From NCBI GenBank assembly GCA_039995105.1, contig CP146203.1, positions 3,038,001 to 3,102,000 on the forward strand: 64,000 nucleotides of DNA. Direction: 5' to 3'. The position numbers and the translations under genes are program-made. Numbering within the stretch: position 1 is the stretch's first letter; every line of letters begins with the position of its first letter. The notes under the pieces were generated by a model. The model searched no databases. It had not been told where the DNA came from and saw nothing but the letters and a program-made list of their open reading frames with translations. Below, piece after piece: positions 8,501 through 17,512 of this stretch. This stretch comes from Jonesiaceae bacterium BS-20. Its GTDB lineage: Bacteria; Actinomycetota; Actinomycetes; Actinomycetales; Cellulomonadaceae.

Positions 8501-9313
8501 TTACTCCTTGGTGTTTTGTAAATGGGCTGCCACCACTTGAGCAGCATCCTCAGTTCCTTCATCCACGGTCTTACCTTGGGCCAGTGCTATCAAGAGCGCT
8601 GCGGCAAAGTGATCGCCCGCTCCCTTGGCTGCCGTTGCAACCAGTGGGTGGCTGTGTGAACTTGCTCCCGCTGCCGTGACAACCGAGTCAACAACCGCGT
8701 CCGAGTCCAAATTCCCGGTGGCAGAAGTGACCACCGCCCAGTTGGGTCCCAGTTCGGTGATCTTTTGAGCCGTTGCAATCACATCAAGGGGCTCGTCCGG
8801 CCAACCGGCCGCCTGCGCTAAGAGTTTGAGTTCGAAACGGTTGGGCACAATACCGGTTGCCAATGGGATCAACAGCTCCAGGTGCGCCTGGGCCAATCCT
8901 GGCGCAGTGTAAATTCCCACGTCGTCATCGCCCATGGTGGGATCCAAGATTACGGTGATCTTTGGATAAGCTTCTTTGACTCCTCGGAGCCAATCCGCAA
9001 TGACCACGGCTTGGCTGGGACTAGCCAAGAAGCCAATGGTAATAAAACGAACCGTACCCAGCAGACCGCGTGCCACAAGGTCGCTCAAGGCGTTCGCAAG
9101 CCAGGCATCGGGAATATCCACAGCATGCACGCTTGGGTAGTGCGGCAAGTTAGATAGCAAGACTGTTGGGATGGTTAACCGGCGGAGTCCAGCGGCATCA
9201 AATTGAGCACCTGCGGCATTATTACCCACCGAGCCAAAGACCAGCTGAGAGCCAATCGCTATGACCTTTGGGGGCCGCCGGTCAAATTCCCAGGGACTCA
9301 TCGAGTCTGTCAT
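8501..9313 (-). CDS. pdxY: Pyridoxal (pyridoxamine) kinase, PfkB/ribokinase superfamily
   Basis: A 270-residue kinase of the ribokinase fold: GSQLVFGSVGNNAA near the N-terminus, LDPTMGDDDVGIYTA and PNRFELKLLA in the middle, and the anion-hole motif AAKGAGDHFAAAL near the C-terminus, where DPVMGD-type and GTGD-type signatures are expected. These are the PdxY/PdxK hallmarks; the motif reads KGAGD rather than GTGD. It phosphorylates pyridoxal with ATP in B6 salvage. The ATG at 9313 is just past the stop of the YggS gene, which fits a shared B6 theme since YggS binds PLP. The longer in-frame start at 9391 would overlap YggS and is unlikely. Confidence 0.85.
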   Translation of the reverse strand: MTDSMSPWEFDRRPPKVIAIGSQLVFGSVGNNAAGAQFDAAGLRRLTIPTVLLSNLPHYPSVHAVDIPDAWLANALSDLVARGLLGTVRFITIGFLASPSQAVVIADWLRGVKEAYPKITVILDPTMGDDDVGIYTAPGLAQAHLELLIPLATGIVPNRFELKLLAQAAGWPDEPLDVIATAQKITELGPNWAVVTSATGNLDSDAVVDSVVTAAGASSHSHPLVATAAKGAGDHFAAALLIALAQGKTVDEGTEDAAQVVAAHLQNTKE

Positions 9314-9314
9314 G

Positions 9315-10130
9315 TTAGTTTTTAGGCTCCGTGCTTTTGGGCTCTGTTTGGCCGGGCCAGTACATGGAATCCGGGGTTTGGCGAGCTCCAAAGATTGCTT
9401 GTCCCACCCGCACTACGGTTGCGCCGTGTTCAATAGCCAGTTCGTAATCACCGGACATGCCCATGGAAAGTTCAGCAACGCTCACACCATCGGGAACATC
9501 CTGCTCCAGTTCGGTACGCAGGTTTGTCAGTACATCAAAGCAGGCGCCTACCTCGCGGGGGTCCTTGGAAAAGACTGCTAGGGTCATTAACCCCTTGACG
9601 TTGAGGGCAGAGAACTGCGGCATCTGTGCCAAGAACTCGGCGACTTCCTCGGGAGGTAGTCCAAACTTTTGTGGCTCACGGGAAGTGTTGACCTGAACAA
9701 ACACGTCGAGGCTGCGGCCCAACTGCTGCAGCCTACGGTCTAGGGTTTGGGCCATCTTGATTGACGACAGGGCCTGGAACTCGCTAGCAAACTCAGCCAC
9801 GAACTTGGCTTTATTTGTTTGTAGGTGCCCAATGACCGACCAATTAATTTCAAGGTCAGACATGTTTTGCCACTTGCGGTGGGCCTCTTGCACCTTGTTC
9901 TCTCCGAGCTGGGTCATCCCTGCGGCAACTGCATTGCGCAGCCGTTCCTCCAGAACTGTCTTACTGACGGGCAGCAGCCTAACCTCACTGGGGTCCCGGT
10001 CCACTCGCGCAGCAGCATCGGCAATACGCTGTTGCACCTGCGCCAAGTTGGCCGCAAATTCAGCGACCGTGTTGGCGGTATGAAACTGGGAATCATGGTC
10101 GAGCGAACCAGCGGAATTTTCGGTAGCCAC
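9315..10130 (-). CDS. YggS-family PLP-binding protein (PLP homeostasis)
   Basis: A protein of about 271 residues with the PLP-lysine segment VRLLPVSKT, followed by QLGENKVQEAHRK and WSVIGHLQTNKAK, then the phosphate-binding LSMGMSGDYELAIEHGATVVRVG. This is the YggS/PLPHP family, which buffers free pyridoxal phosphate and has no known catalytic turnover. The start is uncertain: a TTG at 10148, a GTG at 10142 and a GTG at 10130 are all in frame; the last has an AGGTG at fair spacing. It is followed directly by the pyridoxal kinase gene, a sensible functional pair. Confidence 0.9.
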   Translation of the reverse strand: MATENSAGSLDHDSQFHTANTVAEFAANLAQVQQRIADAAARVDRDPSEVRLLPVSKTVLEERLRNAVAAGMTQLGENKVQEAHRKWQNMSDLEINWSVIGHLQTNKAKFVAEFASEFQALSSIKMAQTLDRRLQQLGRSLDVFVQVNTSREPQKFGLPPEEVAEFLAQMPQFSALNVKGLMTLAVFSKDPREVGACFDVLTNLRTELEQDVPDGVSVAELSMGMSGDYELAIEHGATVVRVGQAIFGARQTPDSMYWPGQTEPKSTEPKN

Positions 10131-10222
10131 CGTTACACACACCTGCAATCTGGAGTAAGGCTGTACCCGGGTCCTGTCACGGCCCGAGCTTTAATATTTC
10201 AACCACTCAAGTAGATCACAAA

Positions 10223-10269
10223 CGGGGCGGTTGACCCGGTAGTGTGTCACCACCGGGTTACCCGCCCCG
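10223..10269 (-). terminator. Strong hairpin, likely terminator of the LLM gene
   Basis: CGGGGCGG at 10223-10230 pairs with CCGCCCCG at 10262-10269, and the inner arms ACCCGGT and ACCGGGT extend the stem. On the minus strand it follows the stop of the LLM gene at 10308 and precedes TTTG, a short T-run. Confidence 0.7.
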
Positions 10270-10307
10270 CAACTTGCCAATACCGGTGTCTGAAACCAGA
10301 CCAAAAC

Positions 10308-11165
10308 CTAGTTCAGCAGACGGTTAATCTCACCTACGGATCCAAGGAACCCAATCAGGTCGGGTTCCCCCACTGCAGGAGTCAAAATAACGGCATCGGC
10401 TCCTGCCTCCGCAAACTTCTTAACTGTTTCCGCTACTTCTGCAACCGTGCCCCAGGCTCCGCGATCATTTTCAATGCTCTGATCCTTGTGTTCCTCGGCA
10501 ACCCGATCCTTTGCGCCCTGACCGAATGCCACGGTGATGTAAGAAATAATCGTGTGCGATTCCGGCTGGGGACTGCCAGATTTGATCGTCTTGATGTGTC
10601 CGGCCACCTCATCGGGGGTCATCCCCGCAACAAGGATGGTCCCGTCTGCCATCTCACCGCTAAGTTGGAGCGACTTAGGGCCCACGCCCGCACCATAGAC
10701 CGGTGGCGCGTTCTCAATTGGCCAGTCCAAGCGAACCTTATCTAGATTCACGTACCTGCCTGAAGTTGAGACTTCTTGTCCGGCAAGAATCGCACGCAAT
10801 GCGGGGATATATTCCCGCATGAGCGTCAGCGGGGAAGCCACCTTGGCCCCGGCCTGCGCCATCCAAGACTGCACGCCGTGGCCCAAGCCCGGATAAAAGC
10901 GACCCGGGAACATACGCTCAACGGTCGCAATTTCCATTGCTGTCAAAGCAACGTTACGCAGCGGCATGGGTGCGATCCCCAGGCCAATTTTCAAGTTGGT
11001 GGTCCACGCAAGCGCCGCCGCAATGGGTACAAAGGCGGACTCACGGAAGCAGTCCTCCCACACCCAAAGCTCGGGAACCCCCGCAGCCTCGGCCGCTAAT
11101 ACGGCCTCTTTAAAGGCCTCTGGTGGGTTGTGGTACGGACTAAAAACTGCGCCAATACGAGTCAC
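10308..11165 (-). CDS. LLM class flavin/F420-dependent oxidoreductase
   Basis: A 285-residue luciferase-like enzyme. It shows RIGAVFSPYHNPPEAF at the start, the LKIGLGIAPMPLRNVALTA strand and MFPGRFYPGLGHG in the middle, typical of F420-type or FMN-type family members. The GTG at 11165 is preferred: AGGAGAGG lies eight bases upstream, while the in-frame start at 11207 has none. It is monocistronic, 51 bp downstream of the methyltransferase gene, and is not part of the catabolic operon at the left end. The substrate is unknown. Confidence 0.85.
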   Translation of the reverse strand: MTRIGAVFSPYHNPPEAFKEAVLAAEAAGVPELWVWEDCFRESAFVPIAAALAWTTNLKIGLGIAPMPLRNVALTAMEIATVERMFPGRFYPGLGHGVQSWMAQAGAKVASPLTLMREYIPALRAILAGQEVSTSGRYVNLDKVRLDWPIENAPPVYGAGVGPKSLQLSGEMADGTILVAGMTPDEVAGHIKTIKSGSPQPESHTIISYITVAFGQGAKDRVAEEHKDQSIENDRGAWGTVAEVAETVKKFAEAGADAVILTPAVGEPDLIGFLGSVGEINRLLN

Positions 11166-11216
11166 TAAAAAAACCTCTCCTAAAACTTCGTTGTTCTCGG
11201 CAACCATACAAGGGTG

Positions 11217-12386
11217 CTACCCGGTTACCGTGGGGCTAACCCGCAAACGCCACAGTGAAGTTGTCTCCCTCGACCTAGCCACATACAACAGGTCGGTAGT
11301 GTCTCTTGCCCGCCCATGTGTAGGCACCGTATCTAGGCGATCGATGATTTCCAGGCCCGCTTGATCAATTGCATCGAGTAGCATCTGCCGGCTACGCAAG
11401 CCCAAGAGCTCGGCAAGATCTGACAAGACCAGCCACCCCTCGCCTCCCTCGGTCAGGTGTTTGGGCAGTCCCCGCAGAAATTGTAAGAGCATCTGGCTGG
11501 CCGGGTCGTAAATGGCTGCGTCCAGTGTGGAGTTGGCGCTGCCTGGCAACCACGGCGGATTACACACGATCAAGGGCGCTTTGCCTGCCGGGAACATATT
11601 GGTTACCTGCGCACTTGCACGTGCTTCAATGCCAAGCCGAGTAAAATTATCCGTTGCGCAGTCCACCGCACGTTGGTGAATATCCGTACCAATTACTTGC
11701 TTAACGCCCCGGTCGGCTAGGACCGCGGCGAGCACACCGGTTCCCGTACCAATATCAAAGGCCAAATCCTTGCTGGGCAGCGGTGCGGCTGCAACTAGAT
11801 CCACGTACTCGTGCCTGGTAGGCAAAAACGTGCCATAGTGCGGGTAGATCTTGGCACCAAGACTCGGGACGTCCACGCCATTGAGGTACCACTGGTAGGC
11901 GCTTTGGATACCAATGAGTTCTTGCAAACTAATGACCGCGTCGCCTTGCCCAAGCCCGGGTTGGTCTCCATACCCAAACGCAAGAGCTGACCCAAGCTTC
12001 GGGGCCCGGGGTAATGGCACAAGCATCTGATTGTCCACATCAACGCTCAGCGGCACCAAAATCAGGGACATGGCCCGGGACCGCTGAGCTCTAGCCTGCC
12101 TGATCTTGTAAAACTCATCGGCATCGCTGGGTTGTGTACCGCTGGGTCGCGACGGTTTTGTCTTGGCGTTGGCGGTTTTGGTTAATCTACGGTCAATCGC
12201 GGCCAAGATCTGGCGCGCATTATGAAAGTCTCCCAGCCAAAGCATGGCCTGGCCATGCGAGGCGTGTTTGACCGCCGCAACCGCTGTAAGTTCATCACCA
12301 ACTACTACGATCTTCTTGGGTGCGGGCCGGTCGTTTGCAGACCACCACATGGCCGTTTCCGTCTCCCCAAGGGACTGCCACGTCAC
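11217..12386 (-). CDS. Class I SAM-dependent methyltransferase with NPPW motif
   Basis: A 389-residue protein. The C-terminal half is a class I methyltransferase: the SAM site reads AFDIGTGTGVLAAVLADRG, the acidic residue is in GTDIHQRAVDCA, and the catalytic motif is NPPWLPG, as in enzymes that methylate amino groups on nucleic-acid bases or glutamine. The N-terminal half is less clear but resembles the inactive half of RlmG/RsmC-type rRNA guanine-N2 methyltransferases. An rRNA target is therefore likely but not shown. It is divergent from the acetyltransferase gene. Confidence 0.8.
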   Translation of the reverse strand: MTWQSLGETETAMWWSANDRPAPKKIVVVGDELTAVAAVKHASHGQAMLWLGDFHNARQILAAIDRRLTKTANAKTKPSRPSGTQPSDADEFYKIRQARAQRSRAMSLILVPLSVDVDNQMLVPLPRAPKLGSALAFGYGDQPGLGQGDAVISLQELIGIQSAYQWYLNGVDVPSLGAKIYPHYGTFLPTRHEYVDLVAAAPLPSKDLAFDIGTGTGVLAAVLADRGVKQVIGTDIHQRAVDCATDNFTRLGIEARASAQVTNMFPAGKAPLIVCNPPWLPGSANSTLDAAIYDPASQMLLQFLRGLPKHLTEGGEGWLVLSDLAELLGLRSRQMLLDAIDQAGLEIIDRLDTVPTHGRARDTTDLLYVARSRETTSLWRLRVSPTVTG

Positions 12387-12505
12387 CGCCGTGGCAGCAG
12401 CAGATTCTGGTTGGCGTGTAATGGAAATTCAACCTCATTAGATAAGCGTTTGTAGTTCTCTAACCCTACCGAGGAAAACCCCGGCCGATCCCCAGAACGA
12501 GCCTT

Positions 12506-12518
12506 TATACTATGCCCA
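12506..12518 (+). promoter_or_regulatory. Putative leaderless promoter -10 box
   Basis: TATACT at 12506-12511 lies six bases before the ATG at 12518. In actinobacteria a -10 box at this spacing places the transcript start on the start codon. No good -35 box is seen and no ribosome site precedes the gene, which supports a leaderless mRNA. Confidence 0.5.
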
Positions 12519-13009
12519 TGGCAATTTTACTGCGCCCTTATCGCCCCCATGATGCCTCCGCCACGCTCAAGATATTTTTGGACGCGGTAACTGTCGGTGC
12601 AAAGGGCGATTACACTCCGCAACAGCTAGCTGCCTGGGCTGGCACACCCACAGATCATAAGGATTGGCATGCCAACCGAGCGGCAACTACCACCATGGTT
12701 GCCGAGGTCGCCGGTGAGGTTGTGGGGTTTGCAGATCTAGATGTTACGGACAACCCCGGGTATATCAACATGTTGTTTGTGACGCCCACTCACACCGGTC
12801 ATGGTGTGGGAAGTGTCTTGCTGGAATGGGCCATCGCAACGGGACGTAAGTGGGGCATCGCGAGGCTGACGGCGCACGCCAGTATCACTGCGCGTACCGT
12901 ATTTGCCACCCACGGATTTGAAGTAGTCGAGACCTGCTCACCGGTAATCCGCGGCACTGCATTAAATAACTTCTTGATGGTCAAAGACCTTTCAGTCCCA
13001 TTGAGTTAG
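12518..13009 (+). CDS. GNAT-family N-acetyltransferase
   Basis: A 163-residue GNAT protein. The acetyl-CoA loop is in the stretch NMLFVTPTHTGHGVGSVLLEWA, where the Q/R-x-x-G-x-G/A motif is expected; it reads T-G-H-G-V-G. The later ASITARTVFATHGFEVVE is the typical last part of the fold. The start at 12518 is chosen from two in-frame ATGs because the -10 box TATACT lies six bases before it. It acetylates a small molecule or a protein N-terminus; the substrate cannot be told. Confidence 0.85.
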   Translation: MAILLRPYRPHDASATLKIFLDAVTVGAKGDYTPQQLAAWAGTPTDHKDWHANRAATTTMVAEVAGEVVGFADLDVTDNPGYINMLFVTPTHTGHGVGSVLLEWAIATGRKWGIARLTAHASITARTVFATHGFEVVETCSPVIRGTALNNFLMVKDLSVPLS

Positions 13010-13020
13010 GTCAACGATGA

Positions 13021-13407
13021 TTAGGCGTCCACCAATTCAGTGACAACCAGTCCCACGAACGCCGCAATCACACAGACCGCGAGCCAACCAAGTGCGTAAG
13101 TGGCGGCTTTGACCGTTTCACCGCGTTGGATGAGCCGGACAGCCTCGAAGGTGGCGGTGCTGAAGGTAGTGAACCCGCCCAAGCCGCCAATAAGCAGGAC
13201 ACAAATCACCGCGGCCGACTTTGAATATGTCTGCAGCCAAATGCCCATGACCAGTCCAAAAAGGAACGATCCCGAGGCATTGATTAGGGCCGTTCCCCAC
13301 GGGAAATCGCCCCGTGTGCGGGAGGTGATCAGTGTATCTGCGGTGTATCTTGCCCCGGCGCCTAGCCCACCTGCTAGTGCGGCTCCAAGTAGTAACCAAG
13401 TGCTCAC
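13021..13407 (-). CDS. crcB: Fluoride channel subunit FluC/CrcB (second of pair)
   Basis: A 128-residue membrane protein with the FluC signatures GAGARYTADT, INASGSFLFGL and GGFTTFSTATFE, the last carrying the fluoride-lining Phe and polar residues. Four helices span the length. The GTG start overlaps the stop of the partner gene by 4 bp. In actinobacteria FluC is often a pair of antiparallel subunits, one from each gene, that lets toxic fluoride leave the cell. Confidence 0.93.
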   Translation of the reverse strand: MSTWLLLGAALAGGLGAGARYTADTLITSRTRGDFPWGTALINASGSFLFGLVMGIWLQTYSKSAAVICVLLIGGLGGFTTFSTATFEAVRLIQRGETVKAATYALGWLAVCVIAAFVGLVVTELVDA

Positions 13408-13856
13408 GTTGTCCCCTTCCCCACACGTGTCCCCAGCGCAATCCCCAAGTAGCAGGCTGCTCCTCCAACAAGTACGGTACCCAGCCCAAATACCAGGAGG
13501 TACCAGAGTTGACCGTCAAGAATGTAGTCCACAAATGTGAAGGCAAACGTACTATATGTGGTGAAGCCGCCAGCGGCCCCGGTGCCTAGCAACAGTTTCC
13601 ACCGAGTACTCGAGTGCTTGTTTGAGGCCGCCAGGAAACTGATCACAAAACCTAAGAAGAATGCACCGGACACATTGACTATGACGGTGGCTATGTCTGC
13701 ACCTTGGGAAGTAAGTGCCTCAGCGATCCACCCCCGCGCAAGTGATCCCAGCGTTCCACCCAGCATCACCAGACCTATATTTCCGATGCTCAAGTTTCCG
13801 GATGGCCCGTTCTCTATCACGTCGGGGTCAACCGGGATTTCCGCATCATGCGCCAT
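13404..13856 (-). CDS. crcB: Fluoride channel subunit FluC/CrcB (first of pair)
   Basis: A 150-residue partner of the preceding gene, with a charged N-terminal extension of about 20 residues, then GGTLGSLARGW, VNVSGAFFLGF and GGFTTYSTFAF. The ATG at 13856 is preferred, as GGTGGG lies six bases upstream; the ATG at 13862 is too close to it. The two subunits have different charge near their helices, as expected for a heterodimer with opposite topology. I looked for a fluoride riboswitch in the 5' region and found none. Confidence 0.92.
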   Translation of the reverse strand: MAHDAEIPVDPDVIENGPSGNLSIGNIGLVMLGGTLGSLARGWIAEALTSQGADIATVIVNVSGAFFLGFVISFLAASNKHSSTRWKLLLGTGAAGGFTTYSTFAFTFVDYILDGQLWYLLVFGLGTVLVGGAACYLGIALGTRVGKGTT

Positions 13857-14016
13857 TTTCATCCCACCAAGCGAGTTTCATTATGTCTAAGCGTACGCGT
13901 ATTTTCCTTATGATTCCGCGCTTCCGGACCAAGATCGTTATCCGCAATCTCTCGCCATAACGCCCGAACAGTCGTACCGTTAGAAGAACCACGTGGGATA
14001 CTTGGGGAGGCCAGCC

Positions 14017-15234
14017 ATGCGTTACGACTATGATTACGTAATTGTTGGGGCGGGGATGTCTGCGCATTCCGCCGCCCGGGGAATTAGGGAGCGCGATCCC
14101 GACGGGTCCATCTTGATCATTGGTCAGGAACCCGATCAACCATATTCCCGTCCAATGCTCAGCAAGGACCTCTGGTTTAAGTCAAACAAAACCGAGTCGG
14201 ATGCTCTCCTAAACACCGAGGCTAAAACCGGCGCAACCATCATGTCGAACACCCAGGTGGTTGAGTTCCGACCCGAGGATCACGTAGTCCTCACCGACGC
14301 GAGTGACCTAGTGCAGTACCGCAAAATCTTGCTGGCCACCGGTGGTACACCCCGAACTATCGGGGATCCAGCCGAGCGCATCATCTACTTCCGGACCCTT
14401 ACCGATTACCGCACGCTACGCAAGTACAGTGGTCCCGGGCAGCACGTAATCGTAGTTGGTGGCGGGTTTGTTGGTACAGAGTTGGCCTGCGGCTTGGCTC
14501 ACGCCGGCACCGAAGTAACCATGATCTTGGCCGAGACCGAGCTGGGTGTGCGTAACTTCCCTCCCGGCATCAGGGCCCGGCTGGCCCGAGTTTTTGCCGA
14601 GCACGGAATCGAGATCATGGAGGACTGCGCAGTCAAAACAATTGCGCAGGCTCCCAACGGCCAAACGGTTACGGTTACGTTGACCTCGGGTGAAGATTAT
14701 TCTGCCGATGCCGTAGTGGCGGGACTTGGCATCATTCCAAACATTGAACTTGCGAGTGACGCCGGGCTCGCCACCGAGGGTGGCGGCGTGGTGGTAGATC
14801 GGTTCTTGCAGACCAGCGACACCGATGTTTTTGCGTCCGGAGACATCGCCTTCTACATTGATCCTCTCCTGGGCCGCAGACGGATCGAACACGTGGACCA
14901 GGCTGAGTCCTCCGGGCGCACCGCGGGGCGCAACATGGTCAGCGCGGACGAACCCTATGACCACACCCCCCTGTTTTACTCCGACCTCTTTGATGACGGA
15001 TATGAGGCGGTGGGCCTGCTCAACGCCGAGTTGGACATGTTTGAGGACTGGGAACCGGGTAAGGAAAACGCTCAGGGCGTGGTCTACTACCTCGCCAACG
15101 GCGCGGTCCGTGGGGTCCTGTTATGGAATGTTTGGGATAGCACCGATCTGGCCCGTGAAGTCTTACGTGAATACGGTGAACCTGACTCGGTCAAGCATCC
15201 GGAACAGCTCAAAGGACGGATTCCTACCGGCTAG
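14017..15234 (+). CDS. FAD-dependent pyridine nucleotide-disulfide oxidoreductase, ferredoxin/rubredoxin reductase-like
   Basis: A 405-residue two-dinucleotide-fold flavoprotein. The FAD motif VIVGAGMSAHSAARGI lies at the N-terminus, the NAD motif VIVVGGGFVGTELA in the middle, and the second FAD motif DVFASGDIA toward the C-terminus; the last third is an AIF-like dimer or reductase domain with a FYSDLFDDGYEAVG stretch. The ATG at 14017 has a GGGGAGG six bases upstream. There is no redox-active CxxC, so it is an electron-transfer reductase rather than a disulfide reductase. Its partner (a ferredoxin or P450) is not adjacent; a P450 lies 9 kb away. Confidence 0.88.
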   Translation: MRYDYDYVIVGAGMSAHSAARGIRERDPDGSILIIGQEPDQPYSRPMLSKDLWFKSNKTESDALLNTEAKTGATIMSNTQVVEFRPEDHVVLTDASDLVQYRKILLATGGTPRTIGDPAERIIYFRTLTDYRTLRKYSGPGQHVIVVGGGFVGTELACGLAHAGTEVTMILAETELGVRNFPPGIRARLARVFAEHGIEIMEDCAVKTIAQAPNGQTVTVTLTSGEDYSADAVVAGLGIIPNIELASDAGLATEGGGVVVDRFLQTSDTDVFASGDIAFYIDPLLGRRRIEHVDQAESSGRTAGRNMVSADEPYDHTPLFYSDLFDDGYEAVGLLNAELDMFEDWEPGKENAQGVVYYLANGAVRGVLLWNVWDSTDLAREVLREYGEPDSVKHPEQLKGRIPTG

Positions 15235-16469
15235 GACAGGTCTTGCTCCCGCGCTGCTAAGGACCAATTTCTCGATGCCTTGGTAACGAAGAATCGAACC
15301 GACGCACCTAGCAGGAGCGTGAGTGCTGCGATCCAGACAGCGGATAGTCCAAGACCAGACCCAGTCTTTGCTAGGTCTGTGGACCCACCATCTGCTTTGT
15401 CAGGTTCCGGGGTGAGCAACTCCTGTGCGGTGACTACCAAACTTAACGAGGCACTTGAGTTTTGATACCCGGTCGCCTGATTTGAAAACGTCATTTGCAC
15501 CGTGGTTTCTTGCACCGCTTGGGGTGCAAGCTCGGTAATCTCCCAAGAACTCGCCCCATGCGGCCCATAACTAAGGTCTAGGTAATCCCGCAAAGAGTCA
15601 CCCTCGTCATCAAGACCACCGGACCGCTCATCAGCCCAAGTCCCTGTAACCGAAGCCGAGATTGGTTGCTGCGAAGCGTTTCTAATCCAAATCGCCGCGC
15701 TGAGCGTTTGGCCGGGAACAATCAGACCGGCATCGGGAAAAATGTCCACCGCAACGGCCCCGTCCCAGCGCACACCGTCCTGAGACACCTCAAGACCGGG
15801 CAGCTCCCGAGCCGTGGTCGCCTGAACAGGCGCAAGATTTGGTCCCATCACAAGTGCCCCGGCAATCAGCACCATTCCAACGCCACTTGCGGCTCTTCTG
15901 CCACGACTGGGGCGCTTTGGCAAGAAAAGGCTCACGCCGTAACCAATTACGCCGATCCCTAATACGGTTGTCACAGCGGCCTTCGTTTGCGGAGTCAAGA
16001 GGTTGGTAATCCGGCCGATGTACGGGATAGCGTAAACCAGCTTTCCTTGAATTTGGACTTCCTGAACCGGTAACTTATCAACCACATTATTCGCATCGCC
16101 CTGCGTGGTGAACGTGATCTGGCCACCGCTACTTTGGGATTTACCCACAATGCGGTGAGTGACCGTAGCCGGCTTGCCCGACTCAAGCTGGTAGGTAATG
16201 ACATCACCTATCTTGAGCTCAGCAACGGGCGTAGGCTTGACCCCAATCAGGTGCCCTGGCTCTAGATCGGGCCGCATACTGCCGGTCAAGACCGTATAGG
16301 TCGTTGCACCCATGGCCTTCGGAAACACAACCGTCAGCACGACAAATAACAGCAAGATTCCCAGTACTAGGTACATCAGGGCCTTGCCGAATGTCTCTAT
16401 GAAATCGCTTTTGTTCACAGAGCGACTTCGCCAGCATGCATCTACTAGGTTTCGACGTTCTACTTGCAT
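15231..16469 (-). CDS. SipW/ER-type signal peptidase I fused to an exported domain with LAKTG sorting motif
   Basis: A 412-residue protein. Residues 30-50 are a membrane anchor; Ser64 (LTGSMRP), His105 (VTHRIVG) and Asp125 (TTQGDANN) are the active site of the S26B (Ser/His, SipW type) family. A second helix lies at about 166-184. What follows is odd: a hydrophobic stretch at 196-214 ending PVQA, about 150 residues of beta-rich exported domain, then LAKTGSGLG at 366-374, a helix and a short polar tail containing Lys and Arg, which is a sortase signal. So the C-terminal half looks like a separate secreted, wall-anchored protein. The ATG at 16469 overlaps the previous gene by 10 bases and has AGGA upstream. 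Its likely substrates are the three upstream proteins. Confidence 0.85.
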   Translation of the reverse strand: MQVERRNLVDACWRSRSVNKSDFIETFGKALMYLVLGILLLFVVLTVVFPKAMGATTYTVLTGSMRPDLEPGHLIGVKPTPVAELKIGDVITYQLESGKPATVTHRIVGKSQSSGGQITFTTQGDANNVVDKLPVQEVQIQGKLVYAIPYIGRITNLLTPQTKAAVTTVLGIGVIGYGVSLFLPKRPSRGRRAASGVGMVLIAGALVMGPNLAPVQATTARELPGLEVSQDGVRWDGAVAVDIFPDAGLIVPGQTLSAAIWIRNASQQPISASVTGTWADERSGGLDDEGDSLRDYLDLSYGPHGASSWEITELAPQAVQETTVQMTFSNQATGYQNSSASLSLVVTAQELLTPEPDKADGGSTDLAKTGSGLGLSAVWIAALTLLLGASVRFFVTKASRNWSLAAREQDLS

Positions 16470-17002
16470 GCGATTCCTGACAACGAGAGTCCTGTAAGTA
16501 ACCCAGCATTTTGTAGTTGGACACCAGCGGTTGGACTCGACCTCCACTGCCCAGGTCCTATTGCGGTCACTTGAACTTGAATGGTTGTGCCACCAAGTAA
16601 TAACTCCTGCAGCCCATTGACTACCCCGCTGAGAAAACCTGAAGAGACTCGGACACGTGGCTCATTCACCGTGGCAGAACCTAGAATTACACCTTCAGGA
16701 TTAACAAAATCGACAACGTAGCCCACTGCTTGCGCGTTACCCACCCAAGTAAGTTCCGCCTCACTCACTAGATTAAGTAGCCCACCCCTTACGTCTCTAC
16801 AAAGGAAATTCGTGGGTGCGGCGACTCTACCTGTATCCAACGCAGCAACGCTTAGCTCCCTTGAATCACTCCAGAGTGCGGAGGCGCTCAGCGGCATGGT
16901 AAATACGGACATTGCCAAGACAAGCACAATCCCTTTTCCAAACCGTGCGAACATGTTCCGCTGAGGCTTCGAAGGTATTTGACCTGCGGTTTGTTCAACC
17001 AT
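16460..17002 (-). CDS. Exported protein of the SipW/TasA-like cluster, unknown function
   Basis: A 180-residue protein with a basic start (KPQRNMFARFGK), a hydrophobic core at about 24-40 and a likely cut after SASA before LWSDS. The W-S-D-S after the core resembles the YW-S region found after alternate signal peptides. The rest is beta-rich with a possible fibronectin-like pattern (AELTWVGNAQAVGYVVDF) and two cysteines, one at 88 and one at 179. It lies 6 bp after the preceding gene and overlaps the signal peptidase. I do not recognise the mature domain. Confidence 0.7.
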   Translation of the reverse strand: MVEQTAGQIPSKPQRNMFARFGKGIVLVLAMSVFTMPLSASALWSDSRELSVAALDTGRVAAPTNFLCRDVRGGLLNLVSEAELTWVGNAQAVGYVVDFVNPEGVILGSATVNEPRVRVSSGFLSGVVNGLQELLLGGTTIQVQVTAIGPGQWRSSPTAGVQLQNAGLLTGLSLSGIACK

Positions 17003-17008
17003 GTTTGA

Positions 17009-17512
17009 TCACCCCGCCTGTAATCCTGTGACAACGACCTTGGCTCCTAGGGTTTTGCCCTGCAACGTGCTGGGCACATTTGCTTTCAGCGTGAACCGAA
17101 CGCAAATATCCACATTCTGTCCCGGTGGCATGGATCCTTGACTTGGATATCCGTTGGTTTGAATTGGAGTTCCGGTGCCACACGCACCCGCCCAAGATTG
17201 GAAGATCACGTGATCCTTGAATGCCGGGTCTACCTTGTGGGCAACCTGTAGTTTCCACCGCAGATTTGTGCCACTGCCATGAATCGTGGCTTTGAGGTGA
17301 GCATCGGCTTTTTGACCGGGAAAGAGCGCACCCAAATGCGGTGCGCCCGCGGACCAATGGGCATTCAGGCTCAAGTCTCCCGTGGTAACAATTCCCACGT
17401 TAAGTGTTTCCTGGGCCTGCCAACCGGCCATCGTCCCCGGTGCTGTGGCAGCAACAATAGCCAACCCCGCGATAGCGAGGCCGGCTATTGCATTGCGAAT
17501 TACTGGTTTCAG
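17009..17512 (-). CDS. Exported SipW-cluster protein, apparent CTG start
   Basis: A protein of 167 residues if read from the CTG at 17512. That start gives a good signal peptide: MKPVIRN, then a hydrophobic core AIAGLAIAGLAIVAA, and PGTMAGWQ at the cut region. No ATG, GTG or TTG lies in frame upstream of the TTG at 17464, and that TTG would remove the basic n-region. The CTG overlaps the stop of the previous gene (CTGA), the same geometry as the usual ATGA. The mature part has two Cys (in ACGTG and DICV) and is beta-rich, like TasA/camelysin-type fibre proteins. The start codon is the uncertain part. Confidence 0.7.
   Translation of the reverse strand: MKPVIRNAIAGLAIAGLAIVAATAPGTMAGWQAQETLNVGIVTTGDLSLNAHWSAGAPHLGALFPGQKADAHLKATIHGSGTNLRWKLQVAHKVDPAFKDHVIFQSWAGACGTGTPIQTNGYPSQGSMPPGQNVDICVRFTLKANVPSTLQGKTLGAKVVVTGLQAG

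Noticed and set aside
13857-14016. Fluoride riboswitch before the crcB pair
   Set aside because: I looked for the conserved riboswitch core on the minus strand and found no match.
17009-17464. TTG at 17464 as the start of the exported protein
   Set aside because: It cuts off the basic n-region and half of the hydrophobic core of the signal peptide.
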